Part shown: positions 35,262-49,015 of the stretch, piece by piece
Numbering within the stretch: position 1 is the first letter of the stretch
Layout: each line of letters opens with the position of its first letter
Assembly: GCA_903813345.2 (NCBI GenBank)
Contig: CAIIXF020000011.1
Coordinates: 935,001-999,000 of the forward strand
Length of the DNA stretch: 64,000 nt
Direction of reading: 5' to 3'
Source of the DNA: Owenia fusiformis
Taxonomy: Eukaryota > Annelida > Polychaeta > Sabellida > Oweniidae
Notes under the pieces: generated by a model
Databases searched by the model: none
Told to the model about the DNA's origin: nothing
What the model saw: the letters and a program-made list of their open reading frames with translations, nothing else
Position numbers and translations under genes: made by a program

Positions 35262-35688
35262 TTCGTTTTGTTTGTATCAGCGTGGATGCAGACCAAATCA
35301 AAATATATCACATTCTATCTATAATGCAAACTCTTTAGACAAAATACGGTATATCTTTTTTTTTGAAGAGGGAATAAGTAGCCTGGCATCTTGGTCAGGG
35401 TAAACGCCAAAAATACCGCCTACGCTCACATCACATCGAATTGGAAATAATTTCAATGACATATGCAGGTCATTATCGGCCAGTTTTGATGTATAATGAT
35501 CATCTGAAGTACCACCCTATTTTGAATAAAAACAACTTCACAAATTTTTATTTCAGAGTAAAACTGAAGTAATATGTACTCTAATTGCTGTGCTGTACTA
35601 TAGACTTGCTGAATAATTTTCCTAAATTACGAGAACCTTATTTTAGATTTTCCTTGGAAATAATGCTTTTTTATCTTTTTTGAGATGT

Positions 35689-36000
35689 GGAATTTCTGTA
35701 TTATTCGAGTGTTGATTACATGCCTGTTTACTTTATTCCTTGATGAATTTATCCTATTTATTTGTTTATGTTTGACCACCGAGGCTGCCTTCTTACAAGG
35801 TTTATAGATTGTAATAACTTTGATTTCATAGTCATTTAATATTTCATGTTTCTAACATTGTCTGGGCTGTACTGCTTAATAAAATATAGCAGAGTGATGT
35901 TTTAAAACAGAAAATATCGTACAAAGGCGAGGAATTAGCAAGGAATGAAGTAAACAGACATGAAGCAAATACTCTAAATTTTAAAGAAATGCAAGAAAAT
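35689..36000. mobile_element. Inverted-repeat interspersed element
   Basis: Left arm ttcgagtgttgattacatgc and ctgtttactttattccttg is the imperfect inverse of caaggaatgaagtaaacag and acatgaagcaaatactc on the right. Fragments of the same family occur at 33888-33960, 37505-37615 and 42950-43045. Confidence 0.65.
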
Positions 36001-36009
36001 CAGACAGTT

Positions 36010-37500
36010 CAATCAAATATTTGGAAGAAATTGTGTAAAGTTGTCATTTTTTGGATCCAAATTTTGGTTCATTTGTTTAACAGAGGTGTCAACAGTGTAA
36101 ACAACTAACAATTCAAGTACCATATTTATATGTATTATTCATGAATTTCCCATATATAAAGTACTTGTTACCAAGGAAGGTTTCAAACAGTTTATAATAA
36201 AATAGCATCTTCAGAAGTTATAAAAATGCATGCATTATTTAACAGCTTAACATCTTCATAGTTACTGGTATATAAAAACGATCAAGTTTTTGTCTTCAAA
36301 AATGAAGAAAAAATTTTAAAATAGAATTTTGTCATTTATCTCATTGATATTAGTTTTCTGTGTGCTTTTGCTTTCAAATTGTTGCCCTTTGTGTATACGA
36401 TTGATCTGTTTGAATCATAGCCATATTTTATGCAAGGGGCCTTAAAATTATCTTACCTTTAGATAGCATTTAGCAAGGATTATCTCGTTCTCAATGCAAA
36501 GGGCAATATCCTCCTTTCGAAGAAAATGTTGAGATAGTGGAGGATTTCAAGATTTTACTTCAATTCTTCCATTATTGTTACTGTATATTATTGTAATATT
36601 CATTTGGGATTAATGAGATTTGACTTCCGTTTTGCCTGCACCTTCACAGCTTGACAGTTTGGGGTTTACTCCATACAAGTATCTTATCAAAATAAGTAGC
36701 CTAATAACACTGTTTATAAGTGCATGGATACCCCGACGGATACTCATTCTGATGCAGCGTCTCTCTCATTCTGATACTCATAGCATCTTTCTGTTTCATT
36801 TGAAACATCAACTCAAGGCCGAGAAGAAATGAAATGTCATGGTCTATCATGATGGGTCTCTCTTTATCTGTATCCTTTATGTATTTCAAGGAATAGAACA
36901 GGGTGTGAATCCCACAATAACAATTGAGCCTGGCCATAGGAAAACCGGTCTTATCACAAAAATTAAAATTGTGCTACAGAGCCAAAAATGTGCCCAAGAT
37001 TAAGAGGAAAATGTGCTAAATTAAAATCCGACTTTTTGGTCTATATATGCAAGGAAAAATCGTTTACTCATAAGTCATGGCTCATTTGAAAGGTCTTTTT
37101 GTGCTTTTTAAGATAAACAAAAAACAAAATATTGAAAAATCTGTGACAAGACCCCTTTTTCTGTGGCATGGCTCAATTACTTATTATATTCTAGAAAACA
37201 AACCCTTGCCTTGGATAAAGAAGAGAACATCATATCCAATTAAACAACTGCATGTAATTCAAACTCTGTACTTTTGGATTTTATCATTATCGGACAAACT
37301 CAGTGCAAACCAATTCAGCGTTATTAGTTCATAACAAATATGAACATTTTATAAATAAATAGAAAATATCAATTAGGTGCATGACCAAGGATAAGTTTAA
37401 ATATGATTACTGTTGGTGTGTTGACACTATTTAACATTGATAAATCCACATACTGTATTCACGTTTATCTAAAATTAGCCGTCTGCTCGTGCTTATTTCT
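36010..37500. other. No gene established
   Basis: AT-rich, short ORFs without recognised domains. Confidence 0.55.
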
Positions 37501-37504
37501 TTCA

Positions 37505-37615
37505 ATTTCTCTCTAAAATGTGAATGGAATTTCTGGTTTTCCGGCATTTCTCTACAATTTAGAGTGTTGACTATATGCCTGTTAAATTTATTCCTTGCCG
37601 ATTCCACCATTTTTT
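37505..37615. mobile_element. Fragment of the 35.7-kb inverted-repeat family
   Basis: Shares gcatttctctacaatttaga, gtgttgactatatgcctgtt and tttattccttgc. Confidence 0.65.
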
Positions 37616-37619
37616 CTCC

Positions 37620-38405
37620 ATTTTTAATTCGAATATTATACAATGTTTGTGACATTTTTGGCATTTGAGAAAATGACGTAGGTTCCACCAAAATATTTTT
37701 TTCAGTTTTTTCAATCAAATAAACCCCACCCAGAAACATCAAAACTTTGTTTACATTTTGAAAAATAACTTTCCAAATATCTCCCTTCAATTGCGATTCG
37801 TGTAGTCAATCATTATTCAAATAATCCTATAAATAAACAAATGAATATAAAGGACCAAGTGAATAACCACAAAAATGAAAAATCTAATAAATCAATATGA
37901 AAAAACAATTCACTAAACAATCAAACCAAATAACAACTGACTTAAAAACCAAATAAACAAACAAACAAATGAATGAATAAATATTCTTGTGGCAAATTAT
38001 AAACTAAATTATTTATATAAGAATTATAACGTGTTGACCTTGAGGTTGATCTAAGGTCCTAAACTTGAATATGAGGTTCAGATCATTTAATAGATTCAGG
38101 TTGTTAAGAGGATGTGTCAGGTGTATAATAACTTGTTTAGATAAGAATAATATGACCTTGAGGTTGATCTAAGGTCGTTATCCCAGCTGTGAGATTCACA
38201 TAGCATCTCTCCACTTGCCCTGCCCCTGCCCCCCCCCCTTAATTGCTTGCCCCCTTGGGGTGAAGTGATTGAAAGGATGTTATACACGCTTAAGATTTCA
38301 TTACAATTTTAACGTCATCCGATTGTTGAAAAAATCAGTGAACTAAAAGAACCATTAGTATTAGTATTGAATAATGAAACCCCCTTACATAAATGAAACA
38401 TTTCC
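37620..38405. other. No gene established
   Basis: AT-rich, with aaataaacaaac-type simple sequence near 37940 and a diverged duplication of tgaccttgaggttgatctaa at about 38035 and 38153. Confidence 0.55.
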
Positions 38406-38410
38406 CATGA

Positions 38411-38490
38411 TTAAAGAAATTGAGGATTAAAGAAATTGAAGATTAAAGAAATTGAGGATTAAAGAAATTGAGGATTAAAGAAATTGAGGC
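38411..38490. repeat. 16-bp tandem repeat, 5 copies
   Basis: Units of attaaagaaattgagg. Confidence 0.93.
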
Positions 38491-38854
38491 AATTAAATGT
38501 GAAAGCCCAATTTTTTGGGTGGAGGGGGTGGCTCAAAAAAGAAACTCTACTTATGATACGGAGCATATACCCCACCATTGTTAAATGTTTAAAATAAATT
38601 AGACAGTGCAGTCTTTGCCACTTTAATGACAAATGAAAAATTTAGCAGCCAACATAATCCACTCATACCAAATATCGTCATGATTTGATATTTACAAGCT
38701 TCTAAAGGGTGATTTCTCAAAGAACTATTTCAACAATGATCCGTAAAGCGTCATTCAGTCTGTACACAATCTCTGCCCATGGTGTGGTGCTCAATCTTGA
38801 CCTGGTTGTACTTGGAAACCACCTAAGTGAAGAAGCATGTTGGTTGAGGTATAA

Positions 38855-39400
38855 TGAAGAAGATTGTACAGAAGCATGGTCATTAAGAAGTGTGTTGATA
38901 ACAGAAGCATGTTGATTGTAGAAACATGTTGATTGTAGAAACGTGTTGATTGGAGAAGTCTGTTGATTGAAAAAGTATTTCGATTAAAAATCATGTTGAT
39001 TAAATGATTGATAAAGTATTTTGAATGAAGCAGCATATTGATTGAAGAAGCATGTTGATTGAAGAAGCATGTTGATTGAATAAACATGTTGATTAAAGAA
39101 GCATGTTGATTGAATAAACATGTTGATTAAAGAAGCATGTTGATTGAAGAAGCATGTTGATTGAATAAACATGTTGATTAAAGAAGCATGTTGATTGAAG
39201 AAGCATGTTGATTGAATAAACATGTTGATTAAAGAAGCATGTTGATTGAATAAACATGTTGATTAAAGAAGCATGTTGATTGAAGAAGCATGTTGATTGA
39301 ATAAACATGTTGATTAAAGAAGCATATGTTTATTAAAGAAGCATGTTGATTGTAGAAGCATGTTGATGGAAGAAATATTTTGATTAAAGAAGCATGTAAC
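38855..39400. repeat. 16-bp minisatellite, about 33 copies
   Basis: Units gaagcatgttgattga and aataaacatgttgattaa alternate in higher-order pairs or triples. Minus-strand ORFs (MFIQSTCFFNQHASLINM) arise from it. Confidence 0.95.
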
Positions 39401-39734
39401 TCATCTACAAACTTAGAAATTGTGAATTGAGGATAAACAAACCCAGTCAGATCATATAGACAGAATCAATACATTCAGACTATACTACAGTGTTATGTTT
39501 GTATAAATAAAGTATAATTGATATCAAACAATTCAAACATCATACGTTTGTCCACCTGGACAATAAATCTTGACTAATGAGCAATGTTGTTCTGATAAGC
39601 ATATAATATTTTAATCTGTTTGCGTTTTAATCATTATATGTGATAGTATTTTTCTCTGTTGATTGTAATTGATTCGAATTCCCAATCCTGAACTCCTTAT
39701 TTGTGTATTATGTAAAAATAAAAACAATATAATC

Positions 39735-41240
39735 TAGTCTTGCTGGAAATATAGGCTAGTCTTATTTCGAATATAGGGTAGTCTTGCTAGGAATTTAGGC
39801 TAGTCTTGTTTGGAATAAAGGCTAGTCTTGCTAGTAATATAGGCTAGTCTTGCTAGTAATATAGGCTAGTCTTATTTGGAATATAAGCTAGTCTTGTTTG
39901 GAATAAAGGCTAGTCTTGTTTGGAATAAAGGCTAGTCTTGCTAGTAATATAGGCTAGTCTTATTTGGAATATAGGCTAGTCTTGTTTGGAATAAAGGCTA
40001 GTCTTGTTCGGAATAAAGGCTGGTCTTGCTAATAATATAGGCTAGTCTTGTTTGGAATAAAGGCTAGTCTTGCTAAGAATATAGGCTAGTCTTGTTTTGG
40101 AATATAGGCTAGTCTTGCTGAGAATATAGGCTAGTCTTTCTGGGAATATAGGCTAGTCTTGTTTGGAATAAACGCTAGTCTTGTTTGGAATAAAGGCTTG
40201 TCTTGCTTGGAATAAAGGTTAGTCTTGCTAGGAATAAAGGTTAGTCTTGCTAGAATATAGTCTAGTCTTGTTTGGAGGCTAGTCTTGTTGAAAATATAGG
40301 CTAGTCTTTCTGGGAATATATGCTAGTCTTCTTGCAGGGGATATAGGCTAGCCTTGCTTGGAATAAAGGTTAGTCTTGCTAGGAATAAAGGTTAATCTTG
40401 CTAGAATATAGTCTAGTCTTGTTTGGAGGCTAGTCTTGTTGAGAATATAGGCTAGTCTTTCTGGGAATATATGCTAGTCTTCTTGCAGGGGATATAGGCG
40501 CTAGCCTTGCTTGGAATAAAGGTTAGTCTTGCTAGGAATAAAGGTTAGTCTTGCTAGAATATAGTCTAGTCTTGTTTGGAGGCTAGTCTTGTTGAGAATA
40601 TAGGCTAGTCTTTCTGGGAATATATGCTAGTCTTCTTGCTGGGGATATAGGCTAGCCTTGCTTGGAATAAAGGTTAGTCTTGCTAGGAATAAATGTTAGT
40701 CTTGCTAGAATATAGTCTAGTCTTGTTTGGAGGCTAGTCTTGTTGAGAATATAGGCTAGTCTTTCTGGGAAAATATGCTAGTCTTCTTGCAGGGGATATA
40801 GGCTAGCCTTGCTTGGAATAAAGGTTAGTCTTGCTAGGAATACAGGTTAGTCTTGCTAGAATATAGTCTAGTCTTGTTTGGAGGCTAGTCTTGTTGAGAA
40901 TATAGGCTAGTCTTTCTGGGAATATATGCTAGTCTTCTTGCAGGGGATATAGGCTAGCCTTGCTTGGAATAAAGGTTAGTCTTGCTAGGAATAAGGTTAG
41001 TCTTGCTAGAATATAGTCTAGTCTTGTTTGGAGGCTAGTCTTGTTGAGAATATAAGCTAGTCTTTCTGGGAATATATGCTAGTCTTCTTGCAGGGGATAT
41101 AGGCTAGCCTTGCTTGGAATAAAAGTTAGACTAGCTGGGAATATAGGCTAATCTCGCTGGGAGTATACAGTAGCCTTGTTTGCAATATAGGCTAATTGCA
41201 CTGCAAAGGGCACGCCTTGCTTGGAATATATAGTCTGGGC
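39735..41240. repeat. 20-23-bp repeat with a 151-bp higher-order unit
   Basis: Basic unit ggctagtcttgctnggaata. From about 40250 a higher-order unit of six or seven variant monomers repeats six times. Its landmark tagaatatagtctagtcttg occurs at 40251, 40402, 40555, 40706, 40857 and 41007, spacing 150-153 bp. No coding sense. Confidence 0.95.
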
Positions 41241-42945
41241 TTTCTTCTTATAAAATTCCAATGTAATTATCCCTAGAAAATAAAACAAGTTGTTAATAAA
41301 AATAAAAGAGTGTCGTGTTTATTGTTTTAGACATGTCTGCAAAAATAATTGAAAAAAAAATAATTCGTTAGAATAACAATTGAAATCTGCTAAATAAATG
41401 CTAAACTGAATAAAACGTGCCATGCTGTTCATCTATATTTATTGATCTGTGATTGACCTTCATTGTAGGACAAAATATTGCTCCAAAGCAGCTAGAGTTA
41501 TAAATGTATCTCCCGCTTTTGTTGTTTTTTCGTGATTTATTCAGAAAACATTTAAGGAATAATTGTCTATCTAGAATTGTATTTAATTTCCTAAAAATAA
41601 CCTTCTGACCTTGGAAATGAGTTGATTTAAATGATAGATGATAGTCAGAAATTGAAATGAAAACAACAAAATGTACAATTATGTGAGTAAAATATTAGAG
41701 ATCCAATTGATAAGATGCAACGTCTTTACCTTCTAGAGGCCCATTTAACTGAAATAAAAGTAAAATAATTCAAAAGTCATATTTCATAAGATAGAACCAT
41801 TAATTATCTAAGAGATGATTCATGAGATAATTGAGGCATTCCTGTTAGATTTATTTCTAAAAATTCTTTGTTATTCTTCATATATCAAGATAAAATCATC
41901 TCATAAAAAATATTTATGGAATAATTCCTTCTTCGTTTAAACCACCAACATGTTTTCTTTTATTGTGTTTTAACTCTTTTGTGCCCGATTAGTTTTAATT
42001 TTATTGCCATTTTGCTACATTAATATGCACAATATTGGAGGTTCGGTTTGGTTGATAAGTAAAATAAAACAAGATCTGCTACAGGGACGTACCCTTGGTA
42101 AGCCGATGTGCTTCATAAATTTGAAAACCTAATTCGAGCACAAAGAGCATACCTATTGCCAGGTTCAATTTAGGTCTAGCCTTAATTTTAGTCCACTTTA
42201 GGTATAGGCATATTGTAAAAATTCTGTCTCTCAAAGGGTTAACAATAGTCAATTTTTTCCGAGCTGGTATTTATCTAAATGAAATGTCACTCTGATCAAT
42301 CCTGGATACAGATTTGATATTTATTTATTTCATTATTTATTTTATTCATTCATTAGGGAAAAAACTTTTTGAACAGCAGCACATTTAACGTACGTCCAAA
42401 AAGAAATTCATTAAGTAAATATGAAATACACAAGTGAAAATGTTTGAAACTACAATCTTATAGATTTGAGCATGCATAAAAACATATTATGGAACATTTA
42501 AGCTAATGTGACGAGTAGTTATGTATGACATTTAAAAAAATCATAATTTATATTGTTAATAAAATGTGTATTGTAGCGAATTACATAATGAAAATCTTGA
42601 CATTTATTAGATAAAAATAGCGGGAAATTCAACAAAAGTCAAACATTATTTCCAAGAAATGAACAATTTTTGTGTTTTATAAAAAAATATCCGAGTTTCA
42701 GACAATCCTATAAAAAATACATGCATGTATATTTCTAATGATTACAAATGAATGGATAAATATGCAAATGTAAAAACTGCCTCGAGTTTGTACATTAACA
42801 TAAGTGAATCCCTTTTTACAATACAGGACTGAGATTTGCCTGAAGCTTCTCCGCATTGGCAGTAATGACTTACTGTCTCATTAAAACTTTCCTTACCAAG
42901 AATATGTCAATGACGGCTATGTTTTGATATTGAAATTGTAAACAA
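41240..42945. other. No gene established
   Basis: AT-rich intergenic DNA. Confidence 0.55.
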
Positions 42946-42949
42946 ATGG

Positions 42950-43045
42950 GTGGAATTAGCAAGGAATAAAGTAAATAGGGATGTTGTCAACACTCGAAAT
43001 TGTAGAGAAATGTCAAAAAGTCAAACAGTTCATTCAAGTTTCATA
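42950..43045. mobile_element. Fragment of the 35.7-kb inverted-repeat family
   Basis: Shares ggaattagcaaggaataaag, taaatagggatgttgtcaac and cagttcattcaa. Confidence 0.65.
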
Positions 43046-43444
43046 GAGAAATGAAACAAAATAGGCATAACTTGGGTGATGTTTTTGTATAGGTTTTGTC
43101 ATTTCAGACCGGAAATTATTACCATTTGTTTCACATATGTATGAATAACTATAATTGTCTAATAATGATAATCATGCAATATTTGAAGTATACTATGATA
43201 TAAGTCTGCTCTTACTGGCATGGAAATCAACAGATATCTTTGAGCAATTTGTTTAGTGCTACCATGCCTTCCCTTCTGTTCAAGTCATTTTGGGCCCATT
43301 TTGGGATGACAAACTGCCATAGAGATAAAAAAAGCAGCATCAATTGTACATCTTAGTTATTCACTCAGTGGCTTGATATGATGGTGAAATTCAATGGAAT
43401 GTTGAATTGAAATATAGGTCAAAGGTAAGTCAGTGATAAATCAG

Positions 43445-43545
43445 TGGTATGGTATTATGTTTGTGGTATTTGGGTAAGTTTGTGGTATTTCGGTAAGTTT
43501 GTGGTATTTGGTAAGTTTGTGGTATTTTGGTAAGTCTGCGGTATT
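43445..43545. repeat. 18-19-bp tandem repeat, 5 copies
   Basis: Units of gtggtatttgggtaagttt. Confidence 0.93.
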
Positions 43546-43704
43546 CTGATACGTCAACGGTGTGGTAAAAAGTCAATGACAGTGTGATAATTCAGAATAT
43601 TCAGTTGCTCTGTAATATAAAACTACAGTATGGTCATACACGGTTGTGATTATCTGTAGTGTTTTTTATCAGTGTTACATAAAAAATACATGTAGTAGTA
43701 TTGA

Positions 43705-43898
43705 TACAGTGAAACCCGTATATCCAAACACCTCAGTCTCTAATTCGAACATCTTCCAATCTGAACACTTTTTCTCAGTCCTAATCTGCTATCTCCGATA
43801 GACTCACTTATTAAGAAAACCTCGAAATGTGAACACCTGCTTATGTGAACACTTTTGGTCAGTCCCAGAGGGGTTCGCATAAGATAGGTTTTACTGTA
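43705..43898. mobile_element. Complete single-unit MITE, acagtaaaacctgt family
   Basis: Ends tacagtgaaacccgtat and ataggttttactgta. Internal order is attcgaacatcttccaatct, gaacactttttctcagtcc, one copy of the 40-bp unit (gactcacttattaagaaaac then ctcgaaatgtgaacacc), then cttatgtgaacacttttggt. It is the best reference copy for the satellite-bearing element at 22932-25942. Confidence 0.8.
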
Positions 43899-44129
43899 TA
43901 TGTGTTTGGGTTATGTACTGAATATTGTAGAACTTTGTCTCAGTTGATTCCAGAAGTAGACAGAAGTTACAAGCTACGAAATTTATTCAATGGTGTTATA
44001 TACTGATGAAGATTACCCAACGTACTCATGCTTTGCATAGTAAACTTTTTAAAATGACACAGTGTTCATATTACTAGGTGTTCCCATTTAGACGTTCAGA
44101 AAAGCATATGAGAGACATCCTTCAAGTGC

Positions 44130-44470
44130 TGAAAAGTGTTCACATTTTGAGGTGCTAACATTTTGAGGTGTTTGCATCAGTTGTTCTTATTTAAATATTT
44201 TAACTTTGTGAAAGATGTTGACATGTAAAGATATCTAATTGTTGTTCCTATTTGATTTTTTCATTTCAAAAAAAATGTTCCCATATGGATATAAGTTTAC
44301 CTCTAAAGATTTGTTCCCATATGAATATATTTACTTTTAAATATGTTCCAATATGAATATGTTTACTTTAAAATATGTTCCCATATAAATATGTTTAATT
44401 TAAAAATGTGTTCCCATATGAATATGTTTACTTTAAAAAGGAGTTTCCGTATAAGTTCAATTTAAAAGAC
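44130..44470. repeat. About 30-bp degenerate repeat
   Basis: Units of gttcccatatgaatatgttt plus actttaaaaat, about 6 clear copies and more degenerate ones to the left. Confidence 0.85.
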
Positions 44471-44479
44471 GTTTCCTGT

Positions 44480-46915
44480 ATAAAGGTTTCAATGTATAGA
44501 AGCATTTAAATATAAAATGAAAGTAAATATTTGACCCATTCACTTTTAATACTCAATCTCGAGGGCTATGCTGACACTTACGTTTCTAATCCTATGTACA
44601 ATTTTAAACAAACGCTCCCCTAATCTGCTTTGGAAATGATCAGCAATGATATTCATGGGATTTCTTAAATGAACAGGATTTGGTTAAAAAGTACATTTCA
44701 TTGACAGTTTCGTATTCATTTAGTGAGAACCTGGTACAGAACAATGAAATATTTTCGGATAACTTTTTATGATAAAATTTCAATATGACAAAATGTGTTG
44801 GTAACATGACATAGATTTCAGAACCTTTTCTAGGCAAAATCATGAATTCAAAATACAAGATTAATATACTAGTATTGTATTATTCTGATAATGCCTTCTG
44901 TTGGAAAATGTGTTTGTAAATCTAAAAATCACCTTTTAAATATAAATATGTATTTATCCGTGTTATGGGTTCTTATAACCATGTAAGGGTTGCACGACCC
45001 CCCCCCCTTCCTACTCATTTCTTTAAAAGTGAGAGATCTTATTAACCCCCCCCCACATGTATTTTTCTGTATTATGAGAGTACATGGTATCTAAAATTAC
45101 CTATTACCTTAAATTACCTTATTAAGAGAGGCCCTGTACACCCCATCTTCTTCATTCCTTGATAGGATAGAGGGCGGAGGGGGTACAAGCGAGGGCACAG
45201 GGCCGTAGTGCGGACTACTGTAAAGGGCGTTCCAAATGCTAGAACTTGAACTTGAACATATGGATTTGGTCCTTCAGTTTATTAATATACTTATTCAAAC
45301 CTTGACTTATAATTTTGTTTACACATACTCTCTTAACCCATTTGTTCTGTGCAGTTATGAAAATACTTATGTGTAATACTTGGTATAATCTGATATTTGT
45401 TGTACCGTTTACAATTCTTTGTCTAGAAAATAAGGACTATGTTAACTCATGGATAAAATGCTGTCTTTAAAATACTACAGTTCTTTTTATCCAATGGTTC
45501 ATTAAAATACTTATGTGTGATATTTATAACAACATGATATTTTCTGTGCTTTTAATGTCATTTTTAAATTGTATAAACTGTACATTCATTTTCTCTTCAT
45601 AGCATGACGATGCCATATATGTATTAATGTAATATGTTACTAAGTTGTGTCAATAAATTTTAAATAAAACTTAAGAATCTTTTGTCTTGAAAACAGGTGC
45701 CATGTAACTTGTGGATAAAAATGTTATCTGTAGAACATGCGATAACCAGACGGCTTTGAATATCAAATGATGAATGTAATAATGTCGTGTATACAGACTG
45801 CGCCATCCTAATTATCTGAACAATGAAGCTAAACTTTGATAAAAGGAAGTATTTAACTGTCTGTGTTCTGTTCATCTGTCAACATAGTAATTCAAATAGC
45901 AGTGAACGATCCAATGATTCAGAGGCAGAGTGGGGGGGGGGGGGTAGTGAAACAAAACATTTCTGGGCCCTGAACTTATCGGGCCTCCTTTTTTACCTTT
46001 TGGCTATTTGTAGGAGTTTACTCCAAATCATGTACAAATACTTCGTTACATATTCAAAAATTGAGAATCTTTTGGTGTTTGGGAGGAGTAGTATGGCTAA
46101 ATAAAACATTGGTGGTTAGATGAAACATGGGTGAATAAAACATGGGAAGTTCGATTGTAGGTCAAAAATGTCAAATATGTGCCTTTAACAGTAACTTAGA
46201 AAAGTCTGGATTTACAATTGAATCAAATGACATTTACAATCAATTTTCTGATACTGTATATCATTATTTAATACTGATAGTACTATTATATATGGCGATG
46301 ACACATTATGATATGGCAGTACTGCATTTAATTATTTGTGGGATCGTGCTCCTAACTAATGCACTTTACTTATTTTGCTGCTTATTGCAGTGATAACTAG
46401 AAAACTTTATTCAATTCATTGATTGTCTGAAAACATCATTCTTGAAATATTATGTAGACCTTGAACTATATTTTACATTATGTGCGCCATCTAGGACATT
46501 ATGAGGATATGTTATTTCTATCTTACTTAAAATATACTCTATTGGTGTTGTCTTGAATTCTGTGATGATAGGAGGTGGGCCGCTGCCAAAAATATTTTCA
46601 TCAAGATTAAAAGAAAATCATTCATCTAAAAGTTAAATTTTTTCAGATTAGAGAGCGGTTCCGAGGGCTGCATAGGTTTTGCATGCTGGGTAATTACCCT
46701 GTATCCACCTTTCACCTATCCTTCAAGGTCGGTCCTTCGCTGCTTTCATAAAGAAGTCAAATGCCCTTGGACCAAGGATGCCTTTCCCCCAAGTTTGATA
46801 TTCATCACTTTGTGTCTCGTTAGAATTATGTTCTATGAAGACATACCCAGTAATCTTACATTCCGACTTGTTTGTCATTGCAGGTATGATGTCACAATGA
46901 ATAGCAGCAGTCAAC
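44480..46915. other. No gene established
   Basis: AT-rich with poly-C and poly-G stretches (45000, 45045, 45933). ORFs up to 93 codons show no recognised family. Confidence 0.5.
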
Positions 46916-46919
46916 TTGA

Positions 46920-47375
46920 AAAAAGAACTAATCAATCTTGAACCAATGGACTGGGTAATCTTGAACCAATGGACTAAGCAATCTTCAATGAATGGACTAG
47001 GCATTCTTGAACAAAAGAACCAACCAATCTTGAACAAATGGACAAGGTAATCTTGAACAAATGGACTAAGCAATCTTGAACAAAAGAACCAACCAATCTT
47101 GAACAAATGGACTAGGCATTCTTGAACAAAAGAACCAACCAATCTTGCACCAATGAACCAACCAATCTTGAACCAATGGACTAAGCAATCTTGCACCAAT
47201 GAACTAAGCAATCTTGAACCAATGAACTAAGCAATCTTGCACCAATGAACTAAGCAATCTTGCACCAATGAACTAAGCAATCTTGAACCAATGAACTAAG
47301 CAATCTTGCACCAATGAACTAAGCAATCTTGCACCAATGAACTAAGCAATCTTGCACCAAGGAATTAGGTAGACT
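46920..47375. repeat. About 22-bp minisatellite, about 20 copies
   Basis: Units of aagcaatcttgaaccaatga plus act, with variants gcaccaatg and gaacaaaagaaccaacc. The minus-strand ORF of 162 codons there (LVHWFKIG repeats) is a repeat translation. Confidence 0.94.
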
Positions 47376-47389
47376 TGAGCCAAGGAACT

Positions 47390-47570
47390 AGGCCAGGGGT
47401 GGATCTGAAACCTAATAGGGGAGGGGGGAGGGGGCTCATTTCGAGTCTGAAACCAAAAATTGGGCCCCGAGTATTGAACGTTTAAGGCCCATTCTTCTGA
47501 TTATTTAGCTTAGAGTTAAAGAAATAAGGCCCAAATGACCCAAACATGCCTAAAAAGCCCATTAACCAAT
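47390..47570. mobile_element. gggccc-type interspersed repeat fragment
   Basis: Contains aggggtggatctgaaacc, a G-rich run and gggccccgag, similar in style to 29720-29945. Confidence 0.4.
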
Positions 47571-47579
47571 GGACTAAAC

Positions 47580-48830
47580 AATATTGAACCAAAAAGAACT
47601 AAGCAGCCTTCAATAAGACTAACTTTAACCAAGAAAGTGCAGGCCATTATGAATTCTAGCATATTTGAACCAAGAAACTACATGTAGATGCATGCCATTT
47701 TGAATCACCATTCTAGAACAACTCGAACCCTAGTCATTGTGACCCAAAGAAGAAAACACTCAGATTTCAGAGAAAAAATAGTTGAGTGAAAAATAAAACA
47801 GGAAAATTAAAAGAGCTATCACAACTGGAATATATTGGTAAAGGCTGTAGAAATGGTGTGGGCTACACTGGACTACTACTAGCTACTAGCTAGAAACGAC
47901 TCGTGTACACTGGGCTACTAGCTACCTGTAGAAACACCAGCGTACACTTGCCAACGATCTAGATATACCTGTAAGAATGTAGATTATTTATTGTTATATG
48001 ATACCATCTGCTGACTTATTTCATTTTTAGCCCATAGCATACCCCTATCAAATAAGACAACTTATTTAATCATACAAAATAAAAATACTATATTCTTGAA
48101 TTTAATAGCACTGTATGAAATAACAGTGATAGCTTATAGTGAAGGTGCTATAGAGATAACAATTAAAATCTGTTAAGATAAAAATATCTTTAAAAACTTG
48201 GTGTCACAAGCTTTATTTTTAATACTATATCCAAAAATAATTATTTACTTAATACTCATTTACTATTTTCATAAAGATAAATATAAGAATACAGTATTTA
48301 GAAATTGTCAACAAAACAGTGAAACTCCCAAATTAATTACATGTTTATCAAATTATTGATTCACCTTATTAATAATAGCATCAAAATAAACATAGGTGTA
48401 AAATTTTAGGTTATGAAACCATTAATTAATTTATTGATTAAATAAGTTGTAGATGTACTTATAGCTAGAAGAGTAATAGAAAAGTTTGAATGTTTACTCC
48501 TGATATAGGAAAATAGACGTAATAGAGAGTGAAAAATGTTGGAAAAAGTTATATTTTCAACAATTGTATTAACGTTTGTCTTAATCCTAATCTATAACTC
48601 AGATATCTGATTAAAATGGAAGCTAATTTTTTGTTTCATAATTTCACACCCACGCTCAATTAATGAAGATTTTTGAGTGCATCCCTTGTAAATAATATGT
48701 GAATTATATGATGAATCGGTGTGAATTGACCTAACCAAAACACATTTTTTCATATTTTCTCATTCATTTTATTGAAAATTATAATTGGTTATAGTTATCG
48801 TAACAAGACGGCAATGGGCGAGTAAGGAAT
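47580..48830. other. No gene established
   Basis: AT-rich. A short ctagctac-type simple stretch near 47875-47930. Confidence 0.55.
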
Positions 48831-48834
48831 GTAT

Positions 48835-49015
48835 CTTGGCGGATTCTGACAGACTGTCTCCCTTTAACGATTCTGACAGACTGTCTCCCTTTAAGGATTA
48901 CGATTGACTGTCTCCCTTCAAAGATGCTGGCATACTGTCTCTCTTTTAGGAATCTGACAGGACAAACTGTCTCCCTTTAAGGATTCTGACAGACTGTCTC
49001 CCTTTAAGGACACTG
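48835..49015. repeat. 26-bp tandem repeat, 6 to 7 copies
   Basis: Units of ggattctgacagactgtctc plus ccttta. Confidence 0.93.

Noticed and set aside
46723-47211. 162-codon minus ORF with LVHWFKIG repeats
   Set aside because: Mostly the 22-bp array; the remaining end has no recognised domain.
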